Shown here piece after piece: positions 36,301-43,957 of a DNA stretch of 64,000 bases. The first letter of the stretch is position 1; the number at the start of each line of letters is the position of its first letter. The notes below the pieces were generated by a model. The model ran no database searches. It was not told the origin of the DNA and saw only the letters and a program-made list of their open reading frames with translations. The stretch comes from Chryseosolibacter sp964438975. GTDB taxonomy: Bacteria > Bacteroidota > Bacteroidia > Cytophagales > Cyclobacteriaceae. The stretch spans positions 11,856 through 75,855 of the forward strand of contig CAYTMU010000014.1 of assembly GCA_964438975.1 (NCBI GenBank), written 5' to 3'. Position numbers and translations under genes: made by a program.

Positions 36301-36651
36301 GTCAGTTATCCGAAGTTACTCGACATTCCCGTCATGGTCGAAGTGGTTGATGGCGTGGAGGTACTCATTGAAGCAATGATCATTATCGTTGATGTGGATG
36401 CAACAATGGTTACGGCCTTTCATCCCCACGGTACAGATTGGATTCAACTCATTAATGTCGGCTGTCATGGTGTTGACTTTGTCTATAGAGTACTGGATAT
36501 GCTCGGAAAGACTGTAATGAGCGAAAGAGTGGAATTGGATCCCGAAGAAGTTCGGCTTTTGTATTTGACGGGTATTGGTTCCGGGGCCTATATTTTTGAT
36601 TCGACACCTCGATTTTCTGACGGAGGCTATTTTCGATTTTTGATCGAATAG
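33349..36651 (+). CDS. Secreted transglutaminase-like multidomain protein with T9SS-like C-terminus
   Basis: An 1100-residue protein I do not recognise as a named family. A signal peptide ends near residue 33 (NA/QEE). Residues about 115-225 show a transglutaminase/cysteine-protease-like core: Cys164 in FGYGICYNRSAAF, His190 in SNKHTVSEYKRGG and Asp205 in AVMDTDLNSFYL. Beta-sandwich regions follow: Fn3-like at about 495-725 (TYYWRVRPLSASGVWGPWS) and two Ig-like/cadherin-like modules at about 728-945 (MPPWLTFNYSNGAFEGIPT). The last 70 residues (TAFHPHGTDWIQLINVG, YRVLDMLGKTVM, GSGAYIF) resemble a T9SS type A sorting domain. It is last in the plus-strand arm and translationally coupled to the ligase-like gene by ATGA. 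Surface location is inferred. Confidence 0.8.
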   Translation: MIFRLLSYGTTLKATVCLAILIFGRIDGLIVNAQEEQRSYHYFLSSRNESNEVFLGGNVDFGNSFVLLPEPDRYRAYSNLHEVWIQNSSDSPIRNPMILINDSKLWTTPLDIEEGLVIDSDFDETARLLWNRFAGHSVHRYYPYEGFRAGTPVDLLTNFGYGICYNRSAAFTRLPSNEAQVSYDLVSNKHTVSEYKRGGRTAVMDTDLNSFYLDLSNGGLASKYDVSMDRYLIKRTHHYGRQYAYDRVLNEYVAYFYSHNPNNNPESLIEPVDYSLEYDLVPGETLSLDYTPGRFFFSEYFFQANSDEIANGRFSYDWIESSNSYYLQDENLSNLRVENGGIVKSGEDVPAVFSYRLDHGFQIVYLQLYFDFSDRDLSSVHSIQVSSDSITWRSPTSESMEGTMLKAEFDLQAVPYKGRAYVRMTVEDESSKFSLRNFGYTSHFQINRLALPQLKCGSNIIRATHDSPYDVPLSIGISFNERSSDIPAAVDAPVFPSDGEDVFGELGRFSWDHPSSDAEIVNYEFILTSDTLSGMPLAPNFSAYTGAPDYSEVLSLVSNGRTAQSNPISLLNPSEYKRFRYSDNDPGRLSSDTNLTKFVVHEEGFFSSGETYYWRVRPLSASGVWGPWSPYFSFMIRKIMPPVMLEVTESEIRWKPNGQGVPAEHFEVHASNEYLGFEPNESTLLAVTPDTVYDIGDEPFTFYRVIALDSVGLKSEVSEYVSRPYPYVTNRPEDVHVDSAFTYTIEFSEIYYPLVSSEDHYFEIRDSVRFQVVDMPPWLTFNYSNGAFEGIPTREELTRDLNDRLNRIELELMSPVFPATRQFVLDLSYVLPTRPPQFVGIDTVLYCNNDFAFEIMFSDDDIGDSVYFVLRDSPEWLHLRREINHLQFYGTAPATEGLITTSLTGFDANGDSTVAVISLNLVSNKVELQVYATTRQTMGVPIGDIIPSGLSSSSQHAVRLPDFFEGRDVSIEDGHLLLYDDFCEVSYPKLLDIPVMVEVVDGVEVLIEAMIIIVDVDATMVTAFHPHGTDWIQLINVGCHGVDFVYRVLDMLGKTVMSERVELDPEEVRLLYLTGIGSGAYIFDSTPRFSDGGYFRFLIE

Positions 36652-36660
36652 ATTTTTTAC

Positions 36661-36691
36661 GATCCGGCTGGACGTATTGTCCGATGGGATC
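36661..36691. repeat. Interrupted inverted repeat between convergent genes
   Basis: GATCC-ggct-GGAC-gtatt-GTCC-gatg-GGATC forms a paired stem with a 4x4 internal loop. It lies between the stop codons of the transglutaminase-like gene (plus) and the flippase gene (minus). The nearby T-run lies on the wrong side for an intrinsic terminator in either direction, so terminator function is doubtful. Confidence 0.35.
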
Positions 36692-36693
36692 TC

Positions 36694-38145
36694 TTATTGA
36701 CCATTTCGAAACACTAATCTGCGCAGAACTTTTCTTTCGCTGTTAGTCAGCAGTAAAATACTTGCAAGCGAGAATACAGAACTGAGTGTTACCAGTTTGT
36801 ATGTACTGTCAAGATATTGATTGTCTGAGTATGTCACAATCGTGGCTGCCAACAAGAATGCCAGAAGTATCAAAATCAAAGAGTCTTTCCAATGAAAGAA
36901 CGGTATTTTATAGTATCGGACCGATACGCCGTATGCGACAAGCACCATCACGATGTTTCCTGACAGATATGCGAATGCGGCACCGTATTCTTGATATACC
37001 GGCGTCACCCAGCTATTCACCAGTATCATCGTGAGTACGCCTAGTGTGCAGGCCAACAAATTCAAACTTACTTTCTTCGCGTAGAATATTCCGATAGCCG
37101 CGAATGAGTAGAGACCGTAGACAATGGCCCCGAGGATGAGAAATGGGAGGTAATGTTCTCCACCTAGGTATTCGGGTGTTCCAAGTAGCAGGATTATTGG
37201 TCTACTGAGTGAACATATACCGATAGCAGCCAAGCCTGTTAGCATGAGGTAATAGCTTTGGAATCGCGCAAAAGTGTGCTGTGCGTCCTTTTTCTCCCAT
37301 ATTGAAAATGAAAATGGCCCAAAGGCGGTTTGAAAAGCGGTGATTACCATGATCATGATCGCTGATATTTTCTGTATCAGCGAATAGATACCCAATGATC
37401 GTGCGTCTTGAAGGTGGGAAAGAAAGATTCTGTCAATGGCTGGTGATAGAATTGACATGACCATGATGATCATCATTGGAAGGCCATAAGCAATGAGATT
37501 TTTGACCATTTTCAGGTCAAATACGGCCTGGAAGTATTCCCGGCACCACCAGCATCCTACAAGCGCGAAAACCCATGCAGCGATTGCTTGTGCAGTAAGC
37601 ACAGACGTCAGCGTGAGGCTGCCGAAATACGTATATGCGAGCAAGAGGATAATATTGAAAGTCGCTAATCCCAAGGCTATTGAGAGGAATCGTATCCGCT
37701 GGAATGTCCATTTGAACCAGTTCTGGAAGTAATGGACAAAAATATTCGCGGGAGTCCAAACAAAGACGATGAGAAGGGCATGCTGATAAGATGACGAGAC
37801 ACCTACCGATTTTAGAAACTGTCCGGGCGCCAAAACTGCCATTATGCCGAAACAGAACACGGTTCCTATGAGCACCAAGACGCCATGACTAAAGATGTTT
37901 CGACGGTGTTCAAGAGTGTCACTGTCATAATAGTAGCGGACTACGGCCGAGTCCATTCCAAAAATTAGGATCGCGCTTGTCACCGATCCGAGAATCGTCA
38001 ACATGTTCCAGACACCGAAGGATTCGACATCTATATGCTTGACGATTATAGGTATTGTGAGGAGTACGACAAATCTTGAAATGCCATTCGCCAGACCATA
38101 TATAGCTGTATCCTTAAACAGAAACTTAAGACGCTCTCTAAGCAT
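36694..38145 (-). CDS. Oligosaccharide flippase, Wzx/RfbX-like
   Basis: A 483-residue MATE/MOP-superfamily flippase with about 12-14 transmembrane helices, starting LKFLFKDTAIYGLANGISRFVVLL, the usual polysaccharide-exporter N-terminus. It moves lipid-linked repeat units across the inner membrane. The start at 38145 overlaps the upstream glycosyltransferase 3' end by 8 bp and is preferred to 38208, which would add 21 residues inside that gene. Last gene of the minus-strand operon. Confidence 0.9.
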   Translation of the reverse strand: MLRERLKFLFKDTAIYGLANGISRFVVLLTIPIIVKHIDVESFGVWNMLTILGSVTSAILIFGMDSAVVRYYYDSDTLEHRRNIFSHGVLVLIGTVFCFGIMAVLAPGQFLKSVGVSSSYQHALLIVFVWTPANIFVHYFQNWFKWTFQRIRFLSIALGLATFNIILLLAYTYFGSLTLTSVLTAQAIAAWVFALVGCWWCREYFQAVFDLKMVKNLIAYGLPMMIIMVMSILSPAIDRIFLSHLQDARSLGIYSLIQKISAIMIMVITAFQTAFGPFSFSIWEKKDAQHTFARFQSYYLMLTGLAAIGICSLSRPIILLLGTPEYLGGEHYLPFLILGAIVYGLYSFAAIGIFYAKKVSLNLLACTLGVLTMILVNSWVTPVYQEYGAAFAYLSGNIVMVLVAYGVSVRYYKIPFFHWKDSLILILLAFLLAATIVTYSDNQYLDSTYKLVTLSSVFSLASILLLTNSERKVLRRLVFRNGQ

Positions 38146-39397
38146 TATTTTTACGAACGTGATCGCGTTTATTCCGTTCTGCCACAATTTCTTCCAATTG
38201 ATTGACAAAGGATGGGATCACGTTCTTCCATGAGTGATATCGTTCTGCGAATGCTTTGGCCTTTTTCCCTATACGTTGGTGATCCTCTCGTGTGAGCTTT
38301 AGAGATTCCTTCAATCGATCGTAGATTTCCTCGATGGTGAAGGCCCGTAATATCGGCGGCATGTTGCCGTCATAGAACTCCTCATGGAAGAACGTAGTGA
38401 GAAGAACTGCCTCCGCGCACAACGCCTCTATTCCTCCTGAACCGAATCCGACACATGGATCAGGATTTTGCGGGTATCGTTTTTTCCAATCGTCATGCCA
38501 GAACTGGTCAACGACAATTACATTCTCCATGGATATGAATTTTCGAATACCATCCTTATTCATTTCATTGATCCACTCAACTGCATGACCGACTCCCAGT
38601 TGTTTTACCAGGTCTCTGCTGGCAGCCACATCGATCCCTTTTTCGATAGTGACCAGCAGTACATTCGGCTTTTCTTTGTGTATCAGTTTTGCGTAGGCTC
38701 TGAGGAACTTGTCATTTCCTTTCATGTCATTCCACACAGACTTCCAGGAATGACGTGCGATCATGAAGTAGACTATGTCGTACTGTTTGTATTTTTCATT
38801 TGTTGCGAGGTCGGGCGATCGCCGGTATTTTTCAGTGTCCCACGCAAGCCTAAGTAAACGCATTTTGTCTATGATCCCCAGTTTTCTCACATAGGGCTCA
38901 ATTTGAAAGGCCATGAGAATTCCGATCCGGTCGGCGGCTTTAATAGCGCTTCTTTGAAAGTGACTGTACAGTAGTAGTGATCGCAGGCCATTCGGTTTTT
39001 TCAATGAAGCAATTCTCTTGATCGCTTCGATAATATTCTCTCTGAATGCGGTAACGGTGAGGTCACTTCCGTAGCTGAAGAACATGTACGGTACGCCGGC
39101 GCGGTGTGCTATTATGGGTCCCCAGCCGCATACTAATGCTACATCGCACGCGGCGAAGTGCTTTATCATTTCCTTCAGTTTCTTTTGAGGAAAGAGAAAA
39201 TTTGGATTCACTTTATAGTAATGAATCCATGCTGGAAGATTGTTCTCGTCGAGCGATGAATCTTCCCACCACGGGTAGTCTTGCTGTAACGCTGAAGAAT
39301 CGTCCAGGAACATTTCTGCCTCATATCCACACGCCCTTAAGAATGTCACCAGGTTATAGGAGTTATTGAGCGTGTTGCCGTATAAATGGATCTTCAT
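38138..39397 (-). CDS. Putative glycosyltransferase, GT-B-like
   Basis: A 419-residue protein with an N-terminal Rossmann-like start (MKIHLYGNTLNNSYNLVTFLR). A central CDVALVCGWGPIIAHRAGVPYMFFSYGSD resembles the acceptor-side domain of GT4 enzymes. The C-terminal GFGSGGIEALCAEAVLLTTF occupies the place of the EAMA donor-site Glu motif. No signal peptide. Context between an acyltransferase and the flippase supports repeat-unit assembly. Specificity unknown, and the family match is weaker than for the other two. Confidence 0.7.
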   Translation of the reverse strand: MKIHLYGNTLNNSYNLVTFLRACGYEAEMFLDDSSALQQDYPWWEDSSLDENNLPAWIHYYKVNPNFLFPQKKLKEMIKHFAACDVALVCGWGPIIAHRAGVPYMFFSYGSDLTVTAFRENIIEAIKRIASLKKPNGLRSLLLYSHFQRSAIKAADRIGILMAFQIEPYVRKLGIIDKMRLLRLAWDTEKYRRSPDLATNEKYKQYDIVYFMIARHSWKSVWNDMKGNDKFLRAYAKLIHKEKPNVLLVTIEKGIDVAASRDLVKQLGVGHAVEWINEMNKDGIRKFISMENVIVVDQFWHDDWKKRYPQNPDPCVGFGSGGIEALCAEAVLLTTFFHEEFYDGNMPPILRAFTIEEIYDRLKESLKLTREDHQRIGKKAKAFAERYHSWKNVIPSFVNQLEEIVAERNKRDHVRKNNA

Positions 39398-39438
39398 CTA
39401 TTCGTTTTGAATCTTTGATTGGGTTACATATGGCCCGC

Positions 39439-39951
39439 TCATCTACGCGTGCTGTCTACTGGCTTTGCCGGCGAACCGGCGATCTTGCTATGAGGTGGAC
39501 ACGATTGATTTACGTAGCTGTTACAACCGACTATTGAACCCTTACCGATGGTTACGCCGCGCGAGATAATCGTGTTCGGTCCTATATAGCAGTTGTCTTC
39601 GATGACCACCGAACTGTATTCGTAGGAATCTTTACCTCCGGAAGTGGCCCATTTGACGGAGTCATGCGAGTAAATCTGAACCCCCGCTGAAATTGAACAA
39701 TTGCTTCCGATAGAGAGTCCGCCGGATCCATCCAGAATGGTGAAAGGACCTACCCAGGTATCATTTCCGATTTTTACATCGCCGAATACCATGCTTGAGT
39801 CATATATGCTTGTTCCCGTTCCGAACCCGAGGTATTGTGCTTTTTCCCATCTGTTGGAAAACAGTTCGTTTGCCGGAAGGACGCGGTTGTGCTGCTTCCG
39901 CATCTGGTGTCTTTTGAATCCGAGCAGGCGCTTGAGAAGTCGCGTAAGCAT
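39439..39951 (-). CDS. Left-handed beta-helix acyltransferase
   Basis: A 170-residue hexapeptide-repeat protein of the O-acetyltransferase type. Repeats such as VKIGNDTWVGPFTILDGSGG, LSIGSNCSISAGVQIYSHD and CYIGPNTIISRGVTIGKGSIVGCNSYV form the helix. The conserved His of CysE/maltose acetyltransferase relatives may be the one in YSHDSVKW. Likely acetylates a repeat-unit sugar; substrate unknown. It lies 4 bp after the methyltransferase stop. Confidence 0.85.
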   Translation of the reverse strand: MLTRLLKRLLGFKRHQMRKQHNRVLPANELFSNRWEKAQYLGFGTGTSIYDSSMVFGDVKIGNDTWVGPFTILDGSGGLSIGSNCSISAGVQIYSHDSVKWATSGGKDSYEYSSVVIEDNCYIGPNTIISRGVTIGKGSIVGCNSYVNQSCPPHSKIAGSPAKPVDSTRR

Positions 39952-39955
39952 CTTT

Positions 39956-40918
39956 TTACGGTTTTAGAAATCTTCCCGAGTAGCAGGCTTCCTCTTCATG
40001 GAAATGGACTGTCTGAAGCCCGTTTTCAGAAATCATACCCTCGAATTCTTCTTTGCTGAAGCGTTTTGCGTTACTCGGGGCGTACCAGTCATAGTTGGTG
40101 GATTTGCTGAGCTCAAAACCCCAATCCTCTTTCCAGAAGCATTTTAGGAAATTCCAGTAGATGAACCGCTGGATATCGTATTTTCCCCCTTGGATGCCTA
40201 GTAATGGTATATCAGGACATTCGAATTGTACGTTGAGATCGGCCAGTCTTTTTCCCAGTTCAGTCAATTGGGAGGAGAACTCCCACATCGCTTCATCTGG
40301 AATTGAATGGGTTTTTTTTCTGAAATAGTCGTCTACGAGTTCTCTCGGCAAGGCTTTTTTCCGATAGACGTAACACGCAAATTCCCCCTGGTCGGCGATA
40401 AGAGATGTAAGGTGCGCAAACGTCCTCTCTGGCGATTCAGTGTGCATGATCACCTGATCACAGACCACGAAGTCGACAGACCGTTCGCGGAACGGAGTGT
40501 CTGCGATGTCGCCTTGAATGAAGTATAGATTCTTGTGCTGCGAGAAATTCCGCGCAGCCAGTCGGACGGCCTCAGAAATGTCTATGCCTATCACCAGAGA
40601 GTCCGGTGCCAGTTGGGCAAACCATGCAGCTTTGTACCCGAGACCGCATCCTGTATCGATGATAACCTTCTTCGTCCTTAAAAAATCCTGAAGGTGAGTT
40701 TCGGTTTCAAAACCGTAGAGGGAAAGGAACCAATCGAACTGGAAATCATATAATTTTTTTACGTCTTTTATCTGCTCAACCTCTTTCCATTTGTCACTAA
40801 AGACATCCCTAGTTTGCTGTTGATTCTCCTCGACAACCAATGAATCACTTGCAGTATCAAGGAAATTTCCTTGAACAGTGAACGGTTTCCTAAGTATGCG
40901 TTCGAGCGTGGAATTCAT
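39956..40918 (-). CDS. Class I SAM-dependent methyltransferase
   Basis: A 320-residue protein with SAM-binding motif I VIIDTGCGLGYKAAWF, acidic motif II IGIDISEAV and motif IV DFVVCDQVIMHTESPE. An N-terminal helical extension (about 90 residues) and a long C-terminal region flank the Rossmann core. It overlaps the asnB-like gene upstream by 4 bases, so it may act on the same intermediate or polysaccharide. Substrate (sugar, small molecule or protein) not determinable. Confidence 0.85.
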   Translation of the reverse strand: MNSTLERILRKPFTVQGNFLDTASDSLVVEENQQQTRDVFSDKWKEVEQIKDVKKLYDFQFDWFLSLYGFETETHLQDFLRTKKVIIDTGCGLGYKAAWFAQLAPDSLVIGIDISEAVRLAARNFSQHKNLYFIQGDIADTPFRERSVDFVVCDQVIMHTESPERTFAHLTSLIADQGEFACYVYRKKALPRELVDDYFRKKTHSIPDEAMWEFSSQLTELGKRLADLNVQFECPDIPLLGIQGGKYDIQRFIYWNFLKCFWKEDWGFELSKSTNYDWYAPSNAKRFSKEEFEGMISENGLQTVHFHEEEACYSGRFLKP

Positions 40919-42810
40919 AGCGAAATCTTTTCTTTATGAAGGAATATCCTGCACCACCACTCAAAATTCATAAAGCTCCAGATCAGCAGCCTGTGATTGA
41001 TGTGCTTGTTGATGTGTTCGTCGACCACCCGCTCCATGTATTCCCGGTTAATGAATTCGGTCGATACCGTGCGTTTATTTAGCAGGAGCTCTTTTACGTA
41101 GGCGGCGTTTTCGCCACGATACCAGCTCTCATCGGGCGCACTGAATCCCTGTTTCTTCCGGTTAATGATTTTTTCAGGCAGGAAATCGAGCATAGCCTTT
41201 CTCAGAACATTTTTCCCGTCGTCGTACTCGGTATATAGGGTGCGTTTATAGCGAAACTCGTTTTCGTCTATTCGGACGCGCTTTTCAAGATTAGCGAGTT
41301 TGTGACGGACCGGGACGCGTTGTGCGAACTCCACGAGATCATTGTCGAGAAAGGGAAACCGCTCTTCAAGGCCATGAGCCATGCTGAGCTTGTCGCCCAC
41401 AAGCAGGAGTCCGGGAAGGAACGTTTTGATCTCGAAATACAGTGAATTGTTGATGTGTTCTTCGGGTGTCTCGTAACGCAGCTTCTTATTGAATGTAAAG
41501 ACCTTTTCAAAGATCTCCCGCGGTTCGGAGAAGTTCACGGATGCCGCGACATGGTCGACAAATAATTCCTGGCGATCGTCGTCAGGCACCAGGCGCTGCC
41601 AGAAATCGTAATAGTTGCTGAAGAAGTCTTGCTGATTCAGAGATTGAAATACCCGATAGTATCTCCAGGGATAGCCTCCGAATAATTCATCGCCACCAGT
41701 GCCTTGCAGACAGACTTTGACAAACTTGCTTGCAAGCCGTGCAATGTAATAGTTCGGATAGCTCATGCCCACGCGCAGATCTTCGAGATGATAGACCAAC
41801 TTGGGTAGGCTCCACCGCAGATCGCCTGCATTCATGACCTGCTCGTAATGCTCGGTCTTGAAATAGTTGGCCATTAACTCGGCGTCGCGCCGTTCGTCAT
41901 AGTTTGCCTCAACGCCGGTAACCTCGCTCATGTCAAACCCGCAGGTAAATGTACAAAGCCGATCAGTATGCCTGCTAGCAATACCGGTAATTGAGCCAGA
42001 GTCCATTCCGCCAGACAGATATGACCCGACAGGAACATCCGCGATCATCTGCCGGCCCACTGCTTGCTTAAACAAGCGACTTGTTTCTTCCCGAGCGTCG
42101 TCGAACGACATGCTATTGTCCGGTGTACTAAAGTCGTAGTCCCACCATGACTGATGTTTTATCATCGCCGTGTCGGATTGCACTTTGATCGTGTTTGCAG
42201 GTGGCAGCATGTGCACGCCTTTGAAGAGTGTGCGAAAACTGAAGAGATTCTGAAATGTAAAATACTCATTCAGCGCACCAACGTCGACTTCGACACTGAA
42301 TGCGGGATGCGCAATGATAGCCTTGATCTCCGAGGCAAAGACGACGGCGTCACCCGTATGCCAATAGTACAAAGGCTTGACCCCATAGCGATCGCGGCTG
42401 AGATACAATGCTTTTTCCTGGCGATTCCATGCAGCAATTGCGAACATTCCGTTCAGTCGCTCCATAAACCGCGGGCCGTATGCGGAGAGGCCCTCGCTGA
42501 TCACTTCCGTATCCGTGGTGCTGACGAAAGAATGGCCTCTCGCCTTCAACTCTTGCTTGAGATCAAGATAATTGTAGATACACCCATTAAACAGTATGAC
42601 CCACTGGCCGTCTTTACTGCTCATCGGCTGCGTGCCTCTGTCTGAAGTGTCAATTATCGCCAACCGTCTGTGTGCTAAAGCGATGCCATTCTCAATGAAA
42701 TATCCTTGGGCATCCGGTCCCCGATGGGCAATCGTATTTGCCATTCTTTCCAGGTGCTCTTTGGAAAAGATATCACCTTTTAAGCTAAAGACCCCGGCGA
42801 TCCCGCACAT
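40915..42810 (-). CDS. Asparagine synthase-like amidotransferase 2
   Basis: A 631-residue AsnB-type enzyme, distinct from the copy at 26438. Glutaminase domain with Cys2: MCGIAGVFSLKGD, TIAHRGPDAQGYF, LAHRRLAIIDTSD, LFNGCIYNYLDLK. Synthetase domain: SYLSGGMDSGSITG and LQGTGGDELFGGYPWRYYR. The C-terminus keeps the long helical tail of polysaccharide-locus AsnBs. Given the uronic-acid genes in this operon, amidation of a hexuronic acid carboxyl is the favoured role (WbpS-like), by inference. Confidence 0.9.
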   Translation of the reverse strand: MCGIAGVFSLKGDIFSKEHLERMANTIAHRGPDAQGYFIENGIALAHRRLAIIDTSDRGTQPMSSKDGQWVILFNGCIYNYLDLKQELKARGHSFVSTTDTEVISEGLSAYGPRFMERLNGMFAIAAWNRQEKALYLSRDRYGVKPLYYWHTGDAVVFASEIKAIIAHPAFSVEVDVGALNEYFTFQNLFSFRTLFKGVHMLPPANTIKVQSDTAMIKHQSWWDYDFSTPDNSMSFDDAREETSRLFKQAVGRQMIADVPVGSYLSGGMDSGSITGIASRHTDRLCTFTCGFDMSEVTGVEANYDERRDAELMANYFKTEHYEQVMNAGDLRWSLPKLVYHLEDLRVGMSYPNYYIARLASKFVKVCLQGTGGDELFGGYPWRYYRVFQSLNQQDFFSNYYDFWQRLVPDDDRQELFVDHVAASVNFSEPREIFEKVFTFNKKLRYETPEEHINNSLYFEIKTFLPGLLLVGDKLSMAHGLEERFPFLDNDLVEFAQRVPVRHKLANLEKRVRIDENEFRYKRTLYTEYDDGKNVLRKAMLDFLPEKIINRKKQGFSAPDESWYRGENAAYVKELLLNKRTVSTEFINREYMERVVDEHINKHINHRLLIWSFMNFEWWCRIFLHKEKISL

Positions 42811-42814
42811 TACA

Positions 42815-43957
42815 TTAAAGGTTGTTGAGTGCTTCTATAATATACTGATAGTCTTCTTCGATCATTCGGTTGTGTAACGGTATTGCCATTGAGAAATTGT
42901 TCGCGTCCCGCGCGCCCGGGAAATCTCCTGGCTCAAGATTGTACTTGTTTTGATAGAATCCAAGCATGTGGACTGCGTGCGTACCAGGACGGGTAGAGAT
43001 GCCTAACTGCTGCAGGCGTTCCATTAATTCATTCCTTTTGTAGGGGGATTTTTCCTCATCGATGTAAGTGACAAATGATTGCCATCCATGAGTATACTGA
43101 GAATCGAACTCGGGTAGTCGTAACCAGGGTATATGGACCAATTCTTTCTTGTAAAATTTCGCCCACTTGTCACGCTCTGCGATGAAACTATCCAGTTTTT
43201 TGAGTTGTACTACACCGACCGCTCCCTGGAGATCAGTCATTCGGTAATTAAATCCCATGAGATTGAATTCCGGTAGCACATAGGGTTTAGGACCGTGATG
43301 TCTTTCTTCCTCTGAGATCGAAGCGCCGTGGTTTCGAAGTGACATCACTAATTCTGCAATGCGCGAGTCATTCGTTGTAACCATTCCACCCTCGCCGGTA
43401 GTTATAGATTTTCTCGGGTGGAATGAAAAACAACCTATATCGCCCAAGCCACCCGCCGGAACACCCTTGTACGCGCTCCCGGCGGCACAGGCCGCGTCTT
43501 CTATGAGAGGTATTCCCTGGGCGGCCTCCCGTATCGGGTCAATGTCGGCGCAGAGGCCGAACAAGTGAACAGGAATGATTGCTTTTGTTCTGGAGGTAAT
43601 TCGTTGCTTCAACTGATCCGGATCGATATTGAAAGTCCGCGGATCGATGTCTGCAAAAACAACTTTCGCTCCCTGATACAAAACAACATTCGCAGTCGAC
43701 ACCCAAGTAAACGCCGGCACAATGACTTCATCTCCTTCTTTGATATCCAATGCAGCGACGGCCAGATGAAGTGCCGTGGTAGCACTGGTGACTGCAATTG
43801 CATGCTTTACCTGGTGCCGTTTTGCGAAGAGTCTCTCAAACTCCCGAACCTTCGGACCGGAAGTAAGCCATCCGCTCATCAATGGCTCTTTAGTGCTTTC
43901 CCATTCTTCTTCTCCGGTGACGGGAAGCGATATCGGTATATTCCTTTTTTTCATCAT
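42815..43957 (-). CDS. DegT/DnrJ/EryC1-family sugar aminotransferase
   Basis: A 380-residue PLP-dependent aminotransferase acting on nucleotide-linked ketosugars. Start MMKKRNIPISLPVTGEEEW; PLP lysine in SFHPRKSITTGEGGMV; also TSATTALHLAVAALDI and VIEDAAC-type PLIEDAACAAGSAYKG. Sequence type is near PseC/perosamine synthases. The ATG at 43957 overlaps the upstream epimerase stop (ATGA). Its partner is probably that epimerase/dehydratase, to make a second amino sugar. Confidence 0.9.
   Translation of the reverse strand: MMKKRNIPISLPVTGEEEWESTKEPLMSGWLTSGPKVREFERLFAKRHQVKHAIAVTSATTALHLAVAALDIKEGDEVIVPAFTWVSTANVVLYQGAKVVFADIDPRTFNIDPDQLKQRITSRTKAIIPVHLFGLCADIDPIREAAQGIPLIEDAACAAGSAYKGVPAGGLGDIGCFSFHPRKSITTGEGGMVTTNDSRIAELVMSLRNHGASISEEERHHGPKPYVLPEFNLMGFNYRMTDLQGAVGVVQLKKLDSFIAERDKWAKFYKKELVHIPWLRLPEFDSQYTHGWQSFVTYIDEEKSPYKRNELMERLQQLGISTRPGTHAVHMLGFYQNKYNLEPGDFPGARDANNFSMAIPLHNRMIEEDYQYIIEALNNL

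Noticed and set aside
36661..36691. Intrinsic terminator after the transglutaminase-like gene
   Set aside because: The stem is interrupted and the T-run precedes rather than follows it on either strand; kept only as an inverted repeat.
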